From Sphingosinicella sp. YJ22 (GTDB taxonomy: Bacteria; Pseudomonadota; Alphaproteobacteria; Sphingomonadales; Sphingomonadaceae), in contig NZ_JAANPA010000008.1 of the NCBI RefSeq assembly GCF_011320075.1, positions 19,430 through 83,429 of the forward strand: a DNA stretch of 64,000 bases. Direction: 5' to 3'. A program made the position numbers and the translations under genes. The notes under the pieces are model-generated. The model had not been told where the DNA came from. It saw nothing but the letters and a program-made list of their open reading frames with translations, and did no database searches. This document shows, piece by piece, positions 1-7,957 of this stretch; position 1 is the first letter of the stretch; the number at the start of each line of letters is the position of its first letter.

Positions 1-303
1 GTAAATTGAATGAGAGCCGATAACGAAGACACCTTTGCTCGCGCCGGATTGTAGCGACTCCCACGGGGCGCCCAGCCAGCGGTAGGTACCGGCATCGATG
101 AACTCCATGAACCCAACGTCGCGCAGTTGCTGGAGTTCGCGGCTGAGGGTCTGATGCGGCGTCGCACCAGCGGAGCCGGTATCGGCCACGATTGCGTCCA
201 GCTCGGCATCGATCAGTGCCTGGCGCGTGAAGACGAGGCTTCCTGTCCGCCCGACGACGCGACGCACCGCCGCCTCGACGGCCTCACTCCAACTCCGCGC
301 CAT
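1..303 (-). CDS. Winged-helix (Dam-replacing/HNH-nuclease type) protein, N-terminal part, cut by window edge
   Basis: Only the first 101 codons lie in the window; the gene continues beyond the left edge. The ATG at 303 is preceded on the minus strand by a purine-rich ribosome site, AAGGGGGAGG, at 305-314. Residues 1 to about 75 look like the winged-helix domain found with Dam-replacing/DpnI-type and some HNH restriction nucleases: TRQALIDAELDAIV, then TPHQTLSRELQQLRDVGF and EFIDAGTYRW, which are the typical helix and wing signatures. The last visible residues, SKGVFVIGSHSIY, suggest that a second, possibly catalytic, domain follows. The family pattern is recalled rather than searched, and a DNA-binding or defence role is inferred. 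It is divergent from the zinc-ribbon gene at 377 across a 73-base gap that probably holds both promoters. Confidence 0.6.
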   Translation of the reverse strand, partial: MARSWSEAVEAAVRRVVGRTGSLVFTRQALIDAELDAIVADTGSAGATPHQTLSRELQQLRDVGFMEFIDAGTYRWLGAPWESLQSGASKGVFVIGSHSIY

Positions 304-376
304 GCCTCCCCCTTGCTAAGCACTTGATTCAGATCCACTCTGCCGCTGGCAATCCAGTCCGGCAAGGAGGTGGAGC

Positions 377-577
377 ATGCCCGTCACCTATGTCTGTAGC
401 ACGTGCGGCAGCAATGATGTGAGCCGCGACGCCTGGGCGGAGTGGAGCGTTGAAGATCAACAATGGGTGCTCCGCACCGAGTTCGACTACGCGCACTGCC
501 ACCGCTGCGATCGTGAGACGAACTTGGTCGAGGTCCAGTTGAACCCGCCCGAAACGGTCGTACTCGGATCAGAGTGA
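377..577 (+). CDS. Small zinc-ribbon-like protein, 66 aa
   Basis: A short hypothetical protein with two CxxC knuckles (CSTCGS near residues 8-13 and HCHRC near residues 40-44), a spacing expected for a single zinc ribbon. Between the knuckles is a Trp- and acid-rich stretch, and the C-terminus is a short beta-like tail. The start is well supported: AAGGAGGTGG lies just upstream of the ATG. There is no signal peptide or membrane segment, so it is presumably cytoplasmic. I recognise the general sequence type from sphingomonad genomes but know of no function. Zinc binding is inferred from the cysteine pattern, and a nucleic-acid or protein-binding role is possible but unproven. Confidence 0.7.
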   Translation: MPVTYVCSTCGSNDVSRDAWAEWSVEDQQWVLRTEFDYAHCHRCDRETNLVEVQLNPPETVVLGSE

Positions 578-805
578 AGCGCAGTGATTGACCGGACACC
601 AAGAGCAAGAATCTTTTCTCATTGTAAGCACCGTCTCAACCGCAACACCTCATTAAACCCTCCCACCTGGCCTCCGGCTGAAAAGCGGGGGAGAGTTCGT
701 CCAGGGCTCGTGAGATGGATCGCGGTCGCCCTCCACCGTGGCCAGCGCGACCCTCCTTCCGCTCATGTTTCGCAGCGCCCGCGCGCCTGTGCTATCGGGT
801 CGGCC

Positions 806-1009
806 ATGAGTCTCCTGTGCCGCTTCGGATTGCACCGCGCCGCGCCCGGCGAGGTCTGGAACAAGGGCTGGTATTTCGGCCGGTGCCGCGGCTGCGGAGT
901 CGATCTGGTGCGCACGCCGTCGGGCAAGTGGCACCGCCCCAAGGGCCGCAAGGTGGTGTGGAAGCCGCACCGCCCCCATCGCATCGAGCGCCCCGACAAG
1001 CAGCCCTGA
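806..1009 (+). CDS. Small basic Cys-containing protein, 67 aa
   Basis: The reading frame is open from 584, but the ATG at 806 fits better: from there the protein starts MSLLCRFGLHRAAPGEVWNK and has the compact composition of a real gene, whereas the upstream part is Pro/Arg-rich out-of-frame-like sequence. It carries one CRGCG knuckle plus an early Cys and His (LCRFGLHR), which could form a small metal site, and a strongly basic C-terminal half rich in Lys, Arg, Pro and His. There is no clear ribosome site. Function is unknown; the basic tail suggests nucleic-acid contact, which is only inference. Confidence 0.6.
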   Translation: MSLLCRFGLHRAAPGEVWNKGWYFGRCRGCGVDLVRTPSGKWHRPKGRKVVWKPHRPHRIERPDKQP

Positions 1010-1135
1010 CCGCTCCGGCCCCGCGCCGCGCCCGTCGGGCTCCGAACCGTCCGATCCGGCGCCGCCGCGGAGTCGACTCGCCTCTCGCCCGCCCGCGCCG
1101 TCGGCTAGGCTTCCCCTTTCCGCGGGGAGGGACTC

Positions 1136-1336
1136 ATGGCGTCCTATTATGTCAACGACAACGCCCAGCCGAACGGCGACCATGAGGTGCATGTGTCGGC
1201 CTGCGCCTACTTCCCCTCGAACCGCACCTATCTCGGCGAGTATGGCAGCTGCGCCCCCGCCGTCGCCGAGGCCAGGAAGACGTGGAGCCAGTCGAACGGC
1301 TGCTACCATTGCTGCCGCCCGTGCCACACGAGCTGA
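1136..1336 (+). CDS. Conserved small Cys-rich protein of unknown function, 66 aa
   Basis: Starts MASYYVNDNAQPNGDHEVH after a good ribosome site (GGGGAGGG). It matches a small protein type seen widely in Proteobacteria with the layout YYVN-NAQ-NGDHEVH, a Cys near residue 22, CAPAV, and an end reading NGCYHCCRPCHTS. Six conserved cysteines, four packed in the last dozen residues, with neighbouring histidines, suggest a metal-binding or redox site. It is complete, ends in the family-typical CHTS, and has no signal peptide. No function is known to me. It is the third tiny cysteine-rich gene in a row on this strand. Confidence 0.75.
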   Translation: MASYYVNDNAQPNGDHEVHVSACAYFPSNRTYLGEYGSCAPAVAEARKTWSQSNGCYHCCRPCHTS

Positions 1337-1416
1337 CCGTCAAAAGAAACCATTTTCCTACAGGGTACCAGATAGGATAAGTAGTCGGCTCCTTTTAAAC
1401 CAAAGGAGCAATTCGC

Positions 1417-2190
1417 ATGTCCGATCCCCTTGCCCTGCCCGCTCCGGGAGCTGGCGCAGTCCCGGCCGGTGAAGTCGGCCCGCAGGCCGCGACCGATAAC
1501 TCCGGCGGCTATCCGTGGGACGAGGCGCCGCCGGCCGGAGCGGCCGACACCGCACCCGGCGACGCCCCGCGCGAGCGTCACGACGGCTTTACCGAGGCTC
1601 GCAAGCGCCTGTTCCTCACCGCTTTGGTCAAGACGGGCTGCATCGCCGCCGCGGCGCGCAAGGCCGGAATCGCCGTGCGCACCGTCTATCGCCACCAGGA
1701 CAGCGACGCCCTCTTCTCGGACCATTGCGCCATCGCTCTTCGGATGAGCGCCACGCCGATCGAGCTCGCCGCCTGGCAGCGCGCGGTCGAGGGCGTCGAG
1801 GAACATTATGTCGCCGGCGGCCAGGTGCGCATCCGGGTGCGCCATTCGGACAGCCTTCTGCGCCTTCTCCTCCAGGGCGCCGACCCGAAGAGATACGGCC
1901 CCCGCCCCGGCTTCAAGCGCAAGCGCCTGCTCAAGCACGAGCGCAAGCAGATGGAGCGCGAGATCAGGGCCGAGATCGCCGCCGAGCAGAAGCCGTGGAC
2001 GTTCGAGGAATCGATCGCCCTGCTCGACAAGAAGCTCAAAGCGCTGGGCAGCGAGGAGGACCGCAAGAAGCTCGCCGAGGGCTGGACCATGACCGACGAG
2101 GGCCACTGGATCCCGCCCGGCTACGGCCCGGTCGGATCGGCTCCCGGCCGCGGGGCCGAGCGGGACGGCGACCCCCGCGATTCCATGTGA
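1417..2190 (+). CDS. Helix-turn-helix protein resembling a terminase small subunit, 257 aa
   Basis: The start is fixed by AAAGGAG ten bases before the ATG. The first 50 residues are Pro/Ala/Gly-rich and look disordered. At about residues 53-85 there is a helix-turn-helix: a helix FLTALVKTGCIAAAARKAG followed by a recognition helix with RTVYRHQD. This arrangement is typical of small terminase-like and homeodomain-like regulators. A basic, charged helical region (about 150-200, many Lys/Arg/Glu) may be a coiled coil, and the tail ends WTMTDEGHWIPPGYG. No large terminase or other phage gene is adjacent, so it may be a chromosomal DNA-binding protein or a phage remnant. Its function is not recognised. 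Confidence 0.65.
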   Translation: MSDPLALPAPGAGAVPAGEVGPQAATDNSGGYPWDEAPPAGAADTAPGDAPRERHDGFTEARKRLFLTALVKTGCIAAAARKAGIAVRTVYRHQDSDALFSDHCAIALRMSATPIELAAWQRAVEGVEEHYVAGGQVRIRVRHSDSLLRLLLQGADPKRYGPRPGFKRKRLLKHERKQMEREIRAEIAAEQKPWTFEESIALLDKKLKALGSEEDRKKLAEGWTMTDEGHWIPPGYGPVGSAPGRGAERDGDPRDSM

Positions 2191-2238
2191 CTTTCGTGCC
2201 AGTCGTGACTTTCGAAAGCCGCAGCTATCCCGCCCGCC

Positions 2239-3399
2239 TCACTTCATCAGTCCGGCCGAGCGAAGCGCGTCCTCGATCGTCTTCTGGATGACGCTGACCG
2301 GGCTCGGCGTCGGGGCCGGCCGCTTGGGCCTCGGCGCCCGCAGGCGCACAGCCGCGCCGCTCAGTTTCGCGCCGGCCGGCGCCTTGAGGCCCGCCTTCCC
2401 CGCCTTTCTCTTCCGAGCCGCCACTTCCGGCCCGATCCCGAAGAAGGCGGCAATTCGGTCGGTCGAGCTCAGGCCGACGTCGAGCATGTGCGCCTGCGCC
2501 TCGCCGGATTCGCCCTCGCCCGTGCCCGGCATCAGCGGCGTTCCGTGCGCCATCCCGGCGACGTCGTAATGCTCGATCAGCTCCTGCCCCTCGCGGCCGA
2601 GCCACACCCGGCGCCGATGGCCGTCGACCGTTTCGGTCCGGTCCGGCTTCAGCCCGAGCCCGTGAAGGCCCGTCCATTGCGCGACCAGCGCGTCGGCGTT
2701 GGCGGGGACGACGGTCCGGTCGGCGCTTCCGTGCCACACCGACAGCCGCGGCCACGCGCCGCGGTGGCGAGAGCCGGCGCGCACCTTGTCGGCCAGCGCT
2801 CCGGGCTCGGCGGTCCCGCGCCCCGCCATCAGGTCGAACGCCTGGGCGAGGTTCGACGCGCAGCCATAGGGCATTCCGGCGATGATCGCTCCGCCGGCGA
2901 ACAGCTCCGGATAGGTCGCCAGCATCACCGCCGCCATCGCCCCGCCGGCCGACAGCCCGGTGACGAAGATACGGTCCGGGTCGATTCCGTGCGACGCCCG
3001 CATCGCCTCGACCATTGCGGCGATCGACGCCGCCTCGCCGGAGCCGCGACGCGAGTCGCCGGCCTGGTACCAGTTGAAGCACAGGTTCGGGTTGTTCTCC
3101 CGTTTCTGCTCCGGATAGAGCAGGGCGAAGCCGTGGCGGTCGGCGAGCGCCGACCATCCGGCGCCCTGGTCGTAGCCTGCGGCATTCTGGGTGCAGCCGT
3201 GGAGCACCACCAGAAGCGCCGCCGGCCGCTCCAGCCGGTCCGGCAGGTAGCAGCGCGCGCGCAGATTGCCTGGATTGACGAACCTCGCTTCGAGCTCGCT
3301 CAGGCGGTCGTCCGTCGCTTCATGTCGGGTGGCGGGAAATGCGGCAGCGAAAGCCCCGCGGCCCCGCGACAGGCGGGACAGGGTGTCGGACAGTGACAT
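2239..3399 (-). CDS. PHB depolymerase family esterase, 386 aa
   Basis: An alpha/beta-hydrolase of the Esterase_phd family, which cleaves polyhydroxyalkanoate or other polyester and ester bonds. Visible family marks are LVVLHGCTQNAAGYD (oxyanion region, ~63-77), the lipase box GLSAGG with nucleophile Ser150, SADRTVVPAN (probable Asp) and GMAHGTPL (probable His). The ATG at 3399 is preferred over the open extension to 3474 because GGAAG sits just before it and the family-like N-terminus MSLSDTLSRLSRGRG starts there. There is no obvious signal peptide, so an intracellular depolymerase or oligomer esterase is likely. The C-terminal ~60 residues are Lys/Pro-rich and end in a helix. A CTGC-N3-GCAG palindrome lies about 70 bases upstream. 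Confidence 0.85.
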   Translation of the reverse strand: MSLSDTLSRLSRGRGAFAAAFPATRHEATDDRLSELEARFVNPGNLRARCYLPDRLERPAALLVVLHGCTQNAAGYDQGAGWSALADRHGFALLYPEQKRENNPNLCFNWYQAGDSRRGSGEAASIAAMVEAMRASHGIDPDRIFVTGLSAGGAMAAVMLATYPELFAGGAIIAGMPYGCASNLAQAFDLMAGRGTAEPGALADKVRAGSRHRGAWPRLSVWHGSADRTVVPANADALVAQWTGLHGLGLKPDRTETVDGHRRRVWLGREGQELIEHYDVAGMAHGTPLMPGTGEGESGEAQAHMLDVGLSSTDRIAAFFGIGPEVAARKRKAGKAGLKAPAGAKLSGAAVRLRAPRPKRPAPTPSPVSVIQKTIEDALRSAGLMK

Positions 3400-3465
3400 G
3401 GGCTTCCTTTTTTGCAGCACCGCAACGAGGCGCAGACGGACCATAACGCCGGGCCGGCGGGATCG

Positions 3466-3482
3466 TTGCTGCACTGCAGCAA
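3466..3482. promoter_or_regulatory. Candidate PhaR-type operator upstream of the PHB depolymerase gene
   Basis: A perfect inverted repeat, TTGCTGC-ACT-GCAGCAA, containing CTGC-N3-GCAG. This is the core recorded for PhaR, the polyhydroxyalkanoate-responsive repressor, in alphaproteobacteria such as Paracoccus. It lies 67-83 bases upstream of the depolymerase ATG on the minus strand. A weaker TTGC-N6-GCAA inverted repeat lies closer to the start, near 3411-3425. The match to the gene's function is the main support; binding is inferred. Confidence 0.5.
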
Positions 3483-3664
3483 AATAGCCTCGGCGCCTAA
3501 CCTATTGATCGCGCTTCCCGATCCCTCGGACGGCACCCCCCTCGGGTCTCTAAACCCCCGATGAACGCGAGGTAGTTTGGGGTTCATGCAACGGGGCGCA
3601 TCATCCGGCCGTTTAGCCGGGGTGAGTCCGCCAGCGGACGCCCCGTTCCCTGGGAGAAATCGTG

Positions 3665-3979
3665 ATGCGTACTCTGCTCATTGCCGCGGCGGGCCTCGCC
3701 GCCGTCATGCTGCCCACCGCCGCCTCGGCGCAGGGCCGTTATTATCCGCAGCCGCCTTATGCCTATGGCCATTACGACCGCGACGTCGCCCGCGAGATGC
3801 GCGAGTGCCGCCGCGAGCTGCGCCGCGCCGACAGCCGCCGCGAATATCGCCGCGAGCTTCGCGAGTGCCGCCGCGAGATCGCCCGCGCCCAGCGCAACAA
3901 CCGCTACGACGACCGCTACCATCGTTACGATCGCCGGGACCGCTACGACCGCTACGATCGCCGCGGCCGCCGCTGGTAG
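3665..3979 (+). CDS. Small secreted Arg/Tyr/Asp-rich protein, 104 aa
   Basis: A signal peptide is evident ([23 protein letters not shown], cleavage after ASA). The mature part is extremely biased: a central helical stretch of Arg/Glu repeats containing ECRRELRRADSRREYRRELR and a second ECRRE, then a Tyr/Arg/Asp tail with RYDRRDRYDRYDRRG. The two cysteines sit in copies of the same ECRREL/I unit, so an internal duplication is likely. GTG at 3662 and ATG at 3665 are both possible; GGGAG lies at a usable distance. Similar Arg/Tyr-rich exported proteins are common in sphingomonads and have no assigned function. An envelope or periplasmic location is inferred. Confidence 0.7.
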   Translation: MRTLLIAAAGLAAVMLPTAASAQGRYYPQPPYAYGHYDRDVAREMRECRRELRRADSRREYRRELRECRREIARAQRNNRYDDRYHRYDRRDRYDRYDRRGRRW

Positions 3980-3988
3980 GCCGGCTTC

Positions 3989-4018
3989 GCTCCGGGCGCG
4001 GTTCCCTGCGCCCGGAGC
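3989..4018 (+). terminator. Hairpin terminator after the Arg-rich secreted protein gene
   Basis: A perfect 11-base stem, GCTCCGGGCGC with GCGCCCGGAGC, around an 8-base loop, starting ten bases after the stop codon. Only CTTC follows, so the U-tract is weak. Confidence 0.5.
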
Positions 4019-4248
4019 CTTCAACCCGCCGGGCGCCCCTGCGGAAAACCCGGTAGTCCTGCATTAACAGCCGCTTACGCCGGCATTCAGACGCCGCTCA
4101 ACGCGAGTCGGCCAATAGGCCCGCAGCGGACCCGTCAGGCGTGCTTGTGCTTTGCCCGTCTTCCCACCGCGGGTTCGACTGTTCCCTCGCGTAGCGTATC
4201 GAGGGAGGGGTCGGCGTGTGGCGCGACCAGGCGCCGGCCCCACCATTC

Positions 4249-5928
4249 TCAGCCGCCGTGGAGGTCCTTGTAGCGCTGGCGCAAGGTGACCTTGTCGAAC
4301 TTGCCGGTGCCGAGCTTGGGCAAAGGCTCGGCCGAGATCACGATCGCCGCGGGCACCTTGAACGGCGCCAGCAGCCCGGCGACATGGTCGCGAAGCTCGT
4401 CCTCGGTCGCGGCCTGGCCGTCGGCGAGATGGACGACGGCCACCGGCACCTCGCCCAGCCTCTCGTCGGGAATTCCGAACACGCTCGCCTCGTCCACCCC
4501 GGCATGGCTGTAGAGCGCCGCCTCGACCTCCGGGCAGGCAATATTCTCGCCGCCGCGGATGATGATGTCCTTCTTGCGGTCGACGATGAACAGATAATCG
4601 TCTTCGTCGAGATAGCCGATGTCTCCGCTGCGCACATAGCCGTCGGCGGTGAACGCCGCCGCCGTCGCCGCCGCGTCGCGCCAATATTCCTTGAAGTTCG
4701 CCGCCGAGCGGATCGCGATCTCGCCGCGCTCGCCGGCCGGCAGCGGCCGGTCATCCGGGCCGAGGATCACGAGGTCGACCAGCGGCCGCTGCGGCCTGCC
4801 GGTCGAATCGGGCTTGGCGGCATAATTGGACCAGACGTTGCCGCAGCCGACCGCATTGGTCTCGGTGAGCCCGTAGCCGAGCGCCGGCTGGGCGGTCTTG
4901 AACGCCTCGCGAAGCCGGGCGACGTGCGCCGCCGGCCGCGGTGCTCCGCCGGCGGCAAGGTCGGTCAGGGTCGACAGGTCGTATGTCTCGCGGTCGGGAT
5001 GCTGCATGAGCTCGAGGCTCATCGTCGGCACGCCGACGAAATAGGTGATCTTCTCGTCCTGGATCAGCCGCAGCGCCTCGCCCGCGTCCCACTTCTTCAT
5101 CAGCACCATGCAGCGGTTGATGACGAAGGAGTTGAGCATCACCGGCACCTCGCCGGTGACGTGGAACAGCGGCACGTTGATCAGCGTGCGCGGCGGGTTG
5201 GCCGGCGGCCGGCCTTCGCTCTCGAGGATCGCCTTCAGCGCCGCGAGCGAGGCCGAGTAGGTGTAGGTCCCGGTCGTCACCGCCCGGTGGGTCGACAGCG
5301 CGCCCTTGGCGGTGCCGGTCGAGCCCGAGGTGAACAGGATCGTGGCGTCGTCGTCGGGGCCAATCTGGGGCAACTCCGCGTCGCCGCCGCGATCGAGCAG
5401 CGGCGCCAGAGCCTCGGCGGCGGGCCGGTCGACCGGCAGGGTGACGGTTTCGATGCCGAGCCCCGTCGCAGCGACCCGCTCCGCCCGCGCGGCATCGGCG
5501 ATGACCAGCTTCGGCTCGGTCAGCTTCAGCCCGTGCTCGAGCTCGTGCGGCTGCCACCAGCCGTTGATCAGCGTGGCGACTCCGCCCGCCTTGACCACCG
5601 CCATGTAGGTCAGGATCCAGGCTGGGCAGTTGCGCATCGCGATGGCGACTCGGTCGCCCTTGTTGATTCCGAACCCGCCGGCGAGCACCGGCGCCAGCCG
5701 GTTTGCATAGGCGAGGAGATCGCCGAAGGTCAGCCGCTCGCCGTCGGCGACGATCGCCTCCGACGACTGGTTGAGCATGCAGAAGGCGTCGAAGAAGATC
5801 GGCAGCGTCGGCGGCAGGTTGGTGACGATCACACGGCCCTGGTCGTCCGTTCCAAGCTTGATAGGGCCACCCTCGCCGGTCACGGCGGCGATCATCTGGT
5901 CCATCTTGCGGTCAAGCTCGGTGGGCAT
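4249..5928 (-). CDS. Acyl-CoA synthetase / AMP-dependent ligase, 559 aa
   Basis: A member of the ANL adenylate-forming superfamily, activating a carboxylic acid (probably fatty or aromatic) as acyl-AMP and then acyl-CoA. Key motifs are the P-loop ILFTSGSTGTAKG (~190), the A5-like YGLTETNAVG (~340), GERGEIAIRS and GYVRSGDIGYLDEDDY (~400-425), the hinge DRKKDIIIRGGENI (~430), and the C-terminal catalytic lysine in KLGTGKFDKVTLR (~540). The length is normal. The ATG at 5928 has AGGAG upstream. It is divergent from lgt across 85 bases that must contain both promoters. Substrate cannot be told from sequence; medium- or long-chain fatty acid is the default. Confidence 0.88.
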   Translation of the reverse strand: MPTELDRKMDQMIAAVTGEGGPIKLGTDDQGRVIVTNLPPTLPIFFDAFCMLNQSSEAIVADGERLTFGDLLAYANRLAPVLAGGFGINKGDRVAIAMRNCPAWILTYMAVVKAGGVATLINGWWQPHELEHGLKLTEPKLVIADAARAERVAATGLGIETVTLPVDRPAAEALAPLLDRGGDAELPQIGPDDDATILFTSGSTGTAKGALSTHRAVTTGTYTYSASLAALKAILESEGRPPANPPRTLINVPLFHVTGEVPVMLNSFVINRCMVLMKKWDAGEALRLIQDEKITYFVGVPTMSLELMQHPDRETYDLSTLTDLAAGGAPRPAAHVARLREAFKTAQPALGYGLTETNAVGCGNVWSNYAAKPDSTGRPQRPLVDLVILGPDDRPLPAGERGEIAIRSAANFKEYWRDAAATAAAFTADGYVRSGDIGYLDEDDYLFIVDRKKDIIIRGGENIACPEVEAALYSHAGVDEASVFGIPDERLGEVPVAVVHLADGQAATEDELRDHVAGLLAPFKVPAAIVISAEPLPKLGTGKFDKVTLRQRYKDLHGG

Positions 5929-6013
5929 CGTGAGATCGGCTCCTCTCGTGGCTTTTCGCTTTGCTTTGCTCCCTCTATGAGGGCGGCAGGCTCAAGGGGG
6001 AAGCCCTCGCGAT

Positions 6014-6928
6014 ATGACTGTCATGACCACTCTTCCGGCCGCGCCGGCCACCGGCTCTCACTGGGTCCACAATCTCGATCCGGTGGCGCTCGATCTCGGC
6101 TTCTTCCAGCTGCGCTGGTACAGCCTCGCCTATCTGGCCGGGATCGTCATCGGCTACATGTACCTGCTCAGGCTGGTGAAGCAGCCGGGATCGCCGATGG
6201 CGCGGCGCCATGCCGACGACATGGTCTTCTACGCGACGCTGGGAATCATCCTCGGCGGACGGCTCGGCTACGTCCTGTTCTACAAGCCGATGGATTATCT
6301 GAACGACCCGCTGGCGATCGTGAAACTGTGGGACGGCGGCATGTCCTTCCACGGCGGCCTCCTCGGCACGATCCTCGCGATGCTCTACCTTGCGCGCAAG
6401 AACGGGCTCTCCTTCCTGCGCGTGTCCGATTATGTCGCCTGCTGCGTGCCCTTCGGCCTGTTCTTCGGCCGCCTCGCCAATTTCGTAAACGGCGAATTGT
6501 GGGGCCGGCCAAGCGACGTCGCCTGGGCCGTGCAGTTCCGTGAGCTCGTGGGCCCCGGCAGGGTCGAGGTCGGCCCGCCGCGCCATCCGAGCCAGCTCTA
6601 CGAGGCGGGCCTGGAGGGGATACTCCTGTTCCTCGTCCTGTTCGTCCTCTTCTGGTGGACCCGCGCGCGCTACAAGCCCGGCCTGCTCGCCGGCGTGTTC
6701 ACGCTCGGCTACGGCCTCAGCCGCTTCGTCGTGGAATATTTCCGCGAGCCGGATGCGCACCTGATGTGGCTGGCCGAGCAGACCGGGCTGTCGATGGGCC
6801 AGTGGCTGACCGTGCCGATGATCCTGATCGGCCTCTATCTGATCGTCACGGCGCGTACGCGCGAACCGATCCACACCCCTTCCGGCGAACCGCCTGCCGA
6901 TGCGGTCAAGGCGCGGGAAGCCGCCTGA
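6014..6928 (+). CDS. lgt: Prolipoprotein diacylglyceryl transferase
   Basis: Transfers diacylglycerol from phosphatidylglycerol to the lipobox cysteine of prolipoproteins, the first step of lipoprotein maturation, in the inner membrane. Family features in order are [12 protein letters not shown] (~32-43), [14 protein letters not shown] (~76-89), [11 protein letters not shown] with the essential His (~108-118), the Lgt signature [18 protein letters not shown] (~151-168), HPSQLYEA (~190) and [11 protein letters not shown] (~237). About seven membrane segments are visible and the length of 304 is typical. ATG at 6014 is used; ATG at 6023 is possible. It heads a co-directional run, and the next gene starts five bases downstream. 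Several lipoprotein substrates and lnt lie in the same window. Confidence 0.95.
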   Translation: MTVMTTLPAAPATGSHWVHNLDPVALDLGFFQLRWYSLAYLAGIVIGYMYLLRLVKQPGSPMARRHADDMVFYATLGIILGGRLGYVLFYKPMDYLNDPLAIVKLWDGGMSFHGGLLGTILAMLYLARKNGLSFLRVSDYVACCVPFGLFFGRLANFVNGELWGRPSDVAWAVQFRELVGPGRVEVGPPRHPSQLYEAGLEGILLFLVLFVLFWWTRARYKPGLLAGVFTLGYGLSRFVVEYFREPDAHLMWLAEQTGLSMGQWLTVPMILIGLYLIVTARTREPIHTPSGEPPADAVKAREAA

Positions 6929-6932
6929 TGCC

Positions 6933-7955
6933 ATGTCGATCGCCGACGCGCTGAGGGCGCGGATCGCGACCGAGGGGCCGATCAGCGTCGCTGATTATAT
7001 GGGGGCGGCCAACGCGGCTTATTATGCCAGCCGCGACCCCCTCGGCGCGGCCGGCGACTTCGTCACCGCGCCGGAGATCAGCCAGATGTTCGGCGAGCTG
7101 ATCGGACTGTGGCTGGCGGATCTGTGGCTGCGCGCCGGCAAGCCCGGCGGAGTCCATTATGCCGAGCTTGGCCCCGGCCGCGGAACGCTCGCGGCCGACG
7201 CGCTGCGCGCGATGCGCGGCATCGGACTTCAGCCACCGGTCGAGCTGGTCGAGACCAGCCCCGCTCTGAGGGACGAGCAACTCAGCCGCATCGCCGCGGC
7301 GCGCTGGCACGACGATGTCGACGGGCTGCCGACGCAGGGCCCGCTGCTGATCGTCGCCAACGAATTCTTCGATGCTCTGCCGGTGCACCAGTTCGTCCGC
7401 GAAGATGACGGATGGCGCGAGTTGGTCGTGGCCACCGAGGGCGAAGGCTTCCGCCGCGAGAGCGGGCCAGCAGCAACCGAGGCGCTTCCTCACGCCGAGA
7501 CCGGCGCGATCGTCGAGCGCTCGCCGGCCTCGGCCGGGATCGCGGCCAAGCTGGCGCGGCGGCTGGCAGCCCATGGCGGCGCTGCGTTGTTTATCGATTA
7601 CGGCCATGAGCGCCGCGGCATCGGTGACACCCTGCAAGCCGTGTCGAACCATGGCTATGCCGACCCGTGGGAAGCGCCGGGCACCCGCGACCTCACCGCC
7701 CATGTCGACTTCGAGGCGCTTCACGACGCCGCACGGGCGGAGGGCGTGCGGGTGTATGGCGCGATCGGGCAAGGCGCGTTCCTCCGCGCCATGGGTATCG
7801 ATCTGCGCGCGGCGCAGCTTGCCAAGGCCGCGCCGGAGCGGACCGAGGAGATCGTCGCGGCGCGCGAGCGGCTCGCCGCACCCGAGCAGATGGGGCGTCT
7901 GTTCAAGGTCATGGCGCTGGTCGCGCCGCGCTGGCCCGAGCCGGAAGGATTTTAG
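6933..7955 (+). CDS. SAM-dependent methyltransferase, MidA/NDUFAF7 family, 340 aa
   Basis: COG1565-type class I methyltransferase; the mitochondrial relative NDUFAF7 dimethylates an arginine of complex I subunit NDUFS2. Family hallmarks are ISVADYMGAANAAYYASRDPLG near the N-terminus given in part here as YMGAANAAYYASRDP, then GDFVTAPEISQMFGELIG, the SAM-binding YAELGPGRGTLAADALR (~72-88), VELVETSPALR (~99-109) and VANEFFDALPVHQF (~140). ATG at 6933 follows the lgt stop by four bases and gives the normal start MSIADALRARI. Translation is probably coupled to lgt. A role in respiratory complex I assembly is an inference from the eukaryotic homologue. Confidence 0.85.
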   Translation: MSIADALRARIATEGPISVADYMGAANAAYYASRDPLGAAGDFVTAPEISQMFGELIGLWLADLWLRAGKPGGVHYAELGPGRGTLAADALRAMRGIGLQPPVELVETSPALRDEQLSRIAAARWHDDVDGLPTQGPLLIVANEFFDALPVHQFVREDDGWRELVVATEGEGFRRESGPAATEALPHAETGAIVERSPASAGIAAKLARRLAAHGGAALFIDYGHERRGIGDTLQAVSNHGYADPWEAPGTRDLTAHVDFEALHDAARAEGVRVYGAIGQGAFLRAMGIDLRAAQLAKAAPERTEEIVAARERLAAPEQMGRLFKVMALVAPRWPEPEGF

Positions 7956-7957
7956 AC

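Noticed and set aside
653..1327. A 224-codon minus-strand frame over the small cysteine-rich genes.
   Set aside because: It opposes two compact plus-strand genes, one of a conserved family with a good ribosome site.
1417..2190. A prophage remnant.
   Set aside because: No integrase, attachment repeats, portal or capsid genes nearby; one terminase-like protein is not enough.
4216..6543. A 775-codon open frame on the plus strand opposite the acyl-CoA ligase and running into lgt.
   Set aside because: Arg/Gly/Ala/His-biased composition typical of antisense high-GC frames; the opposite strand has clear ANL motifs and lgt lies in another frame.
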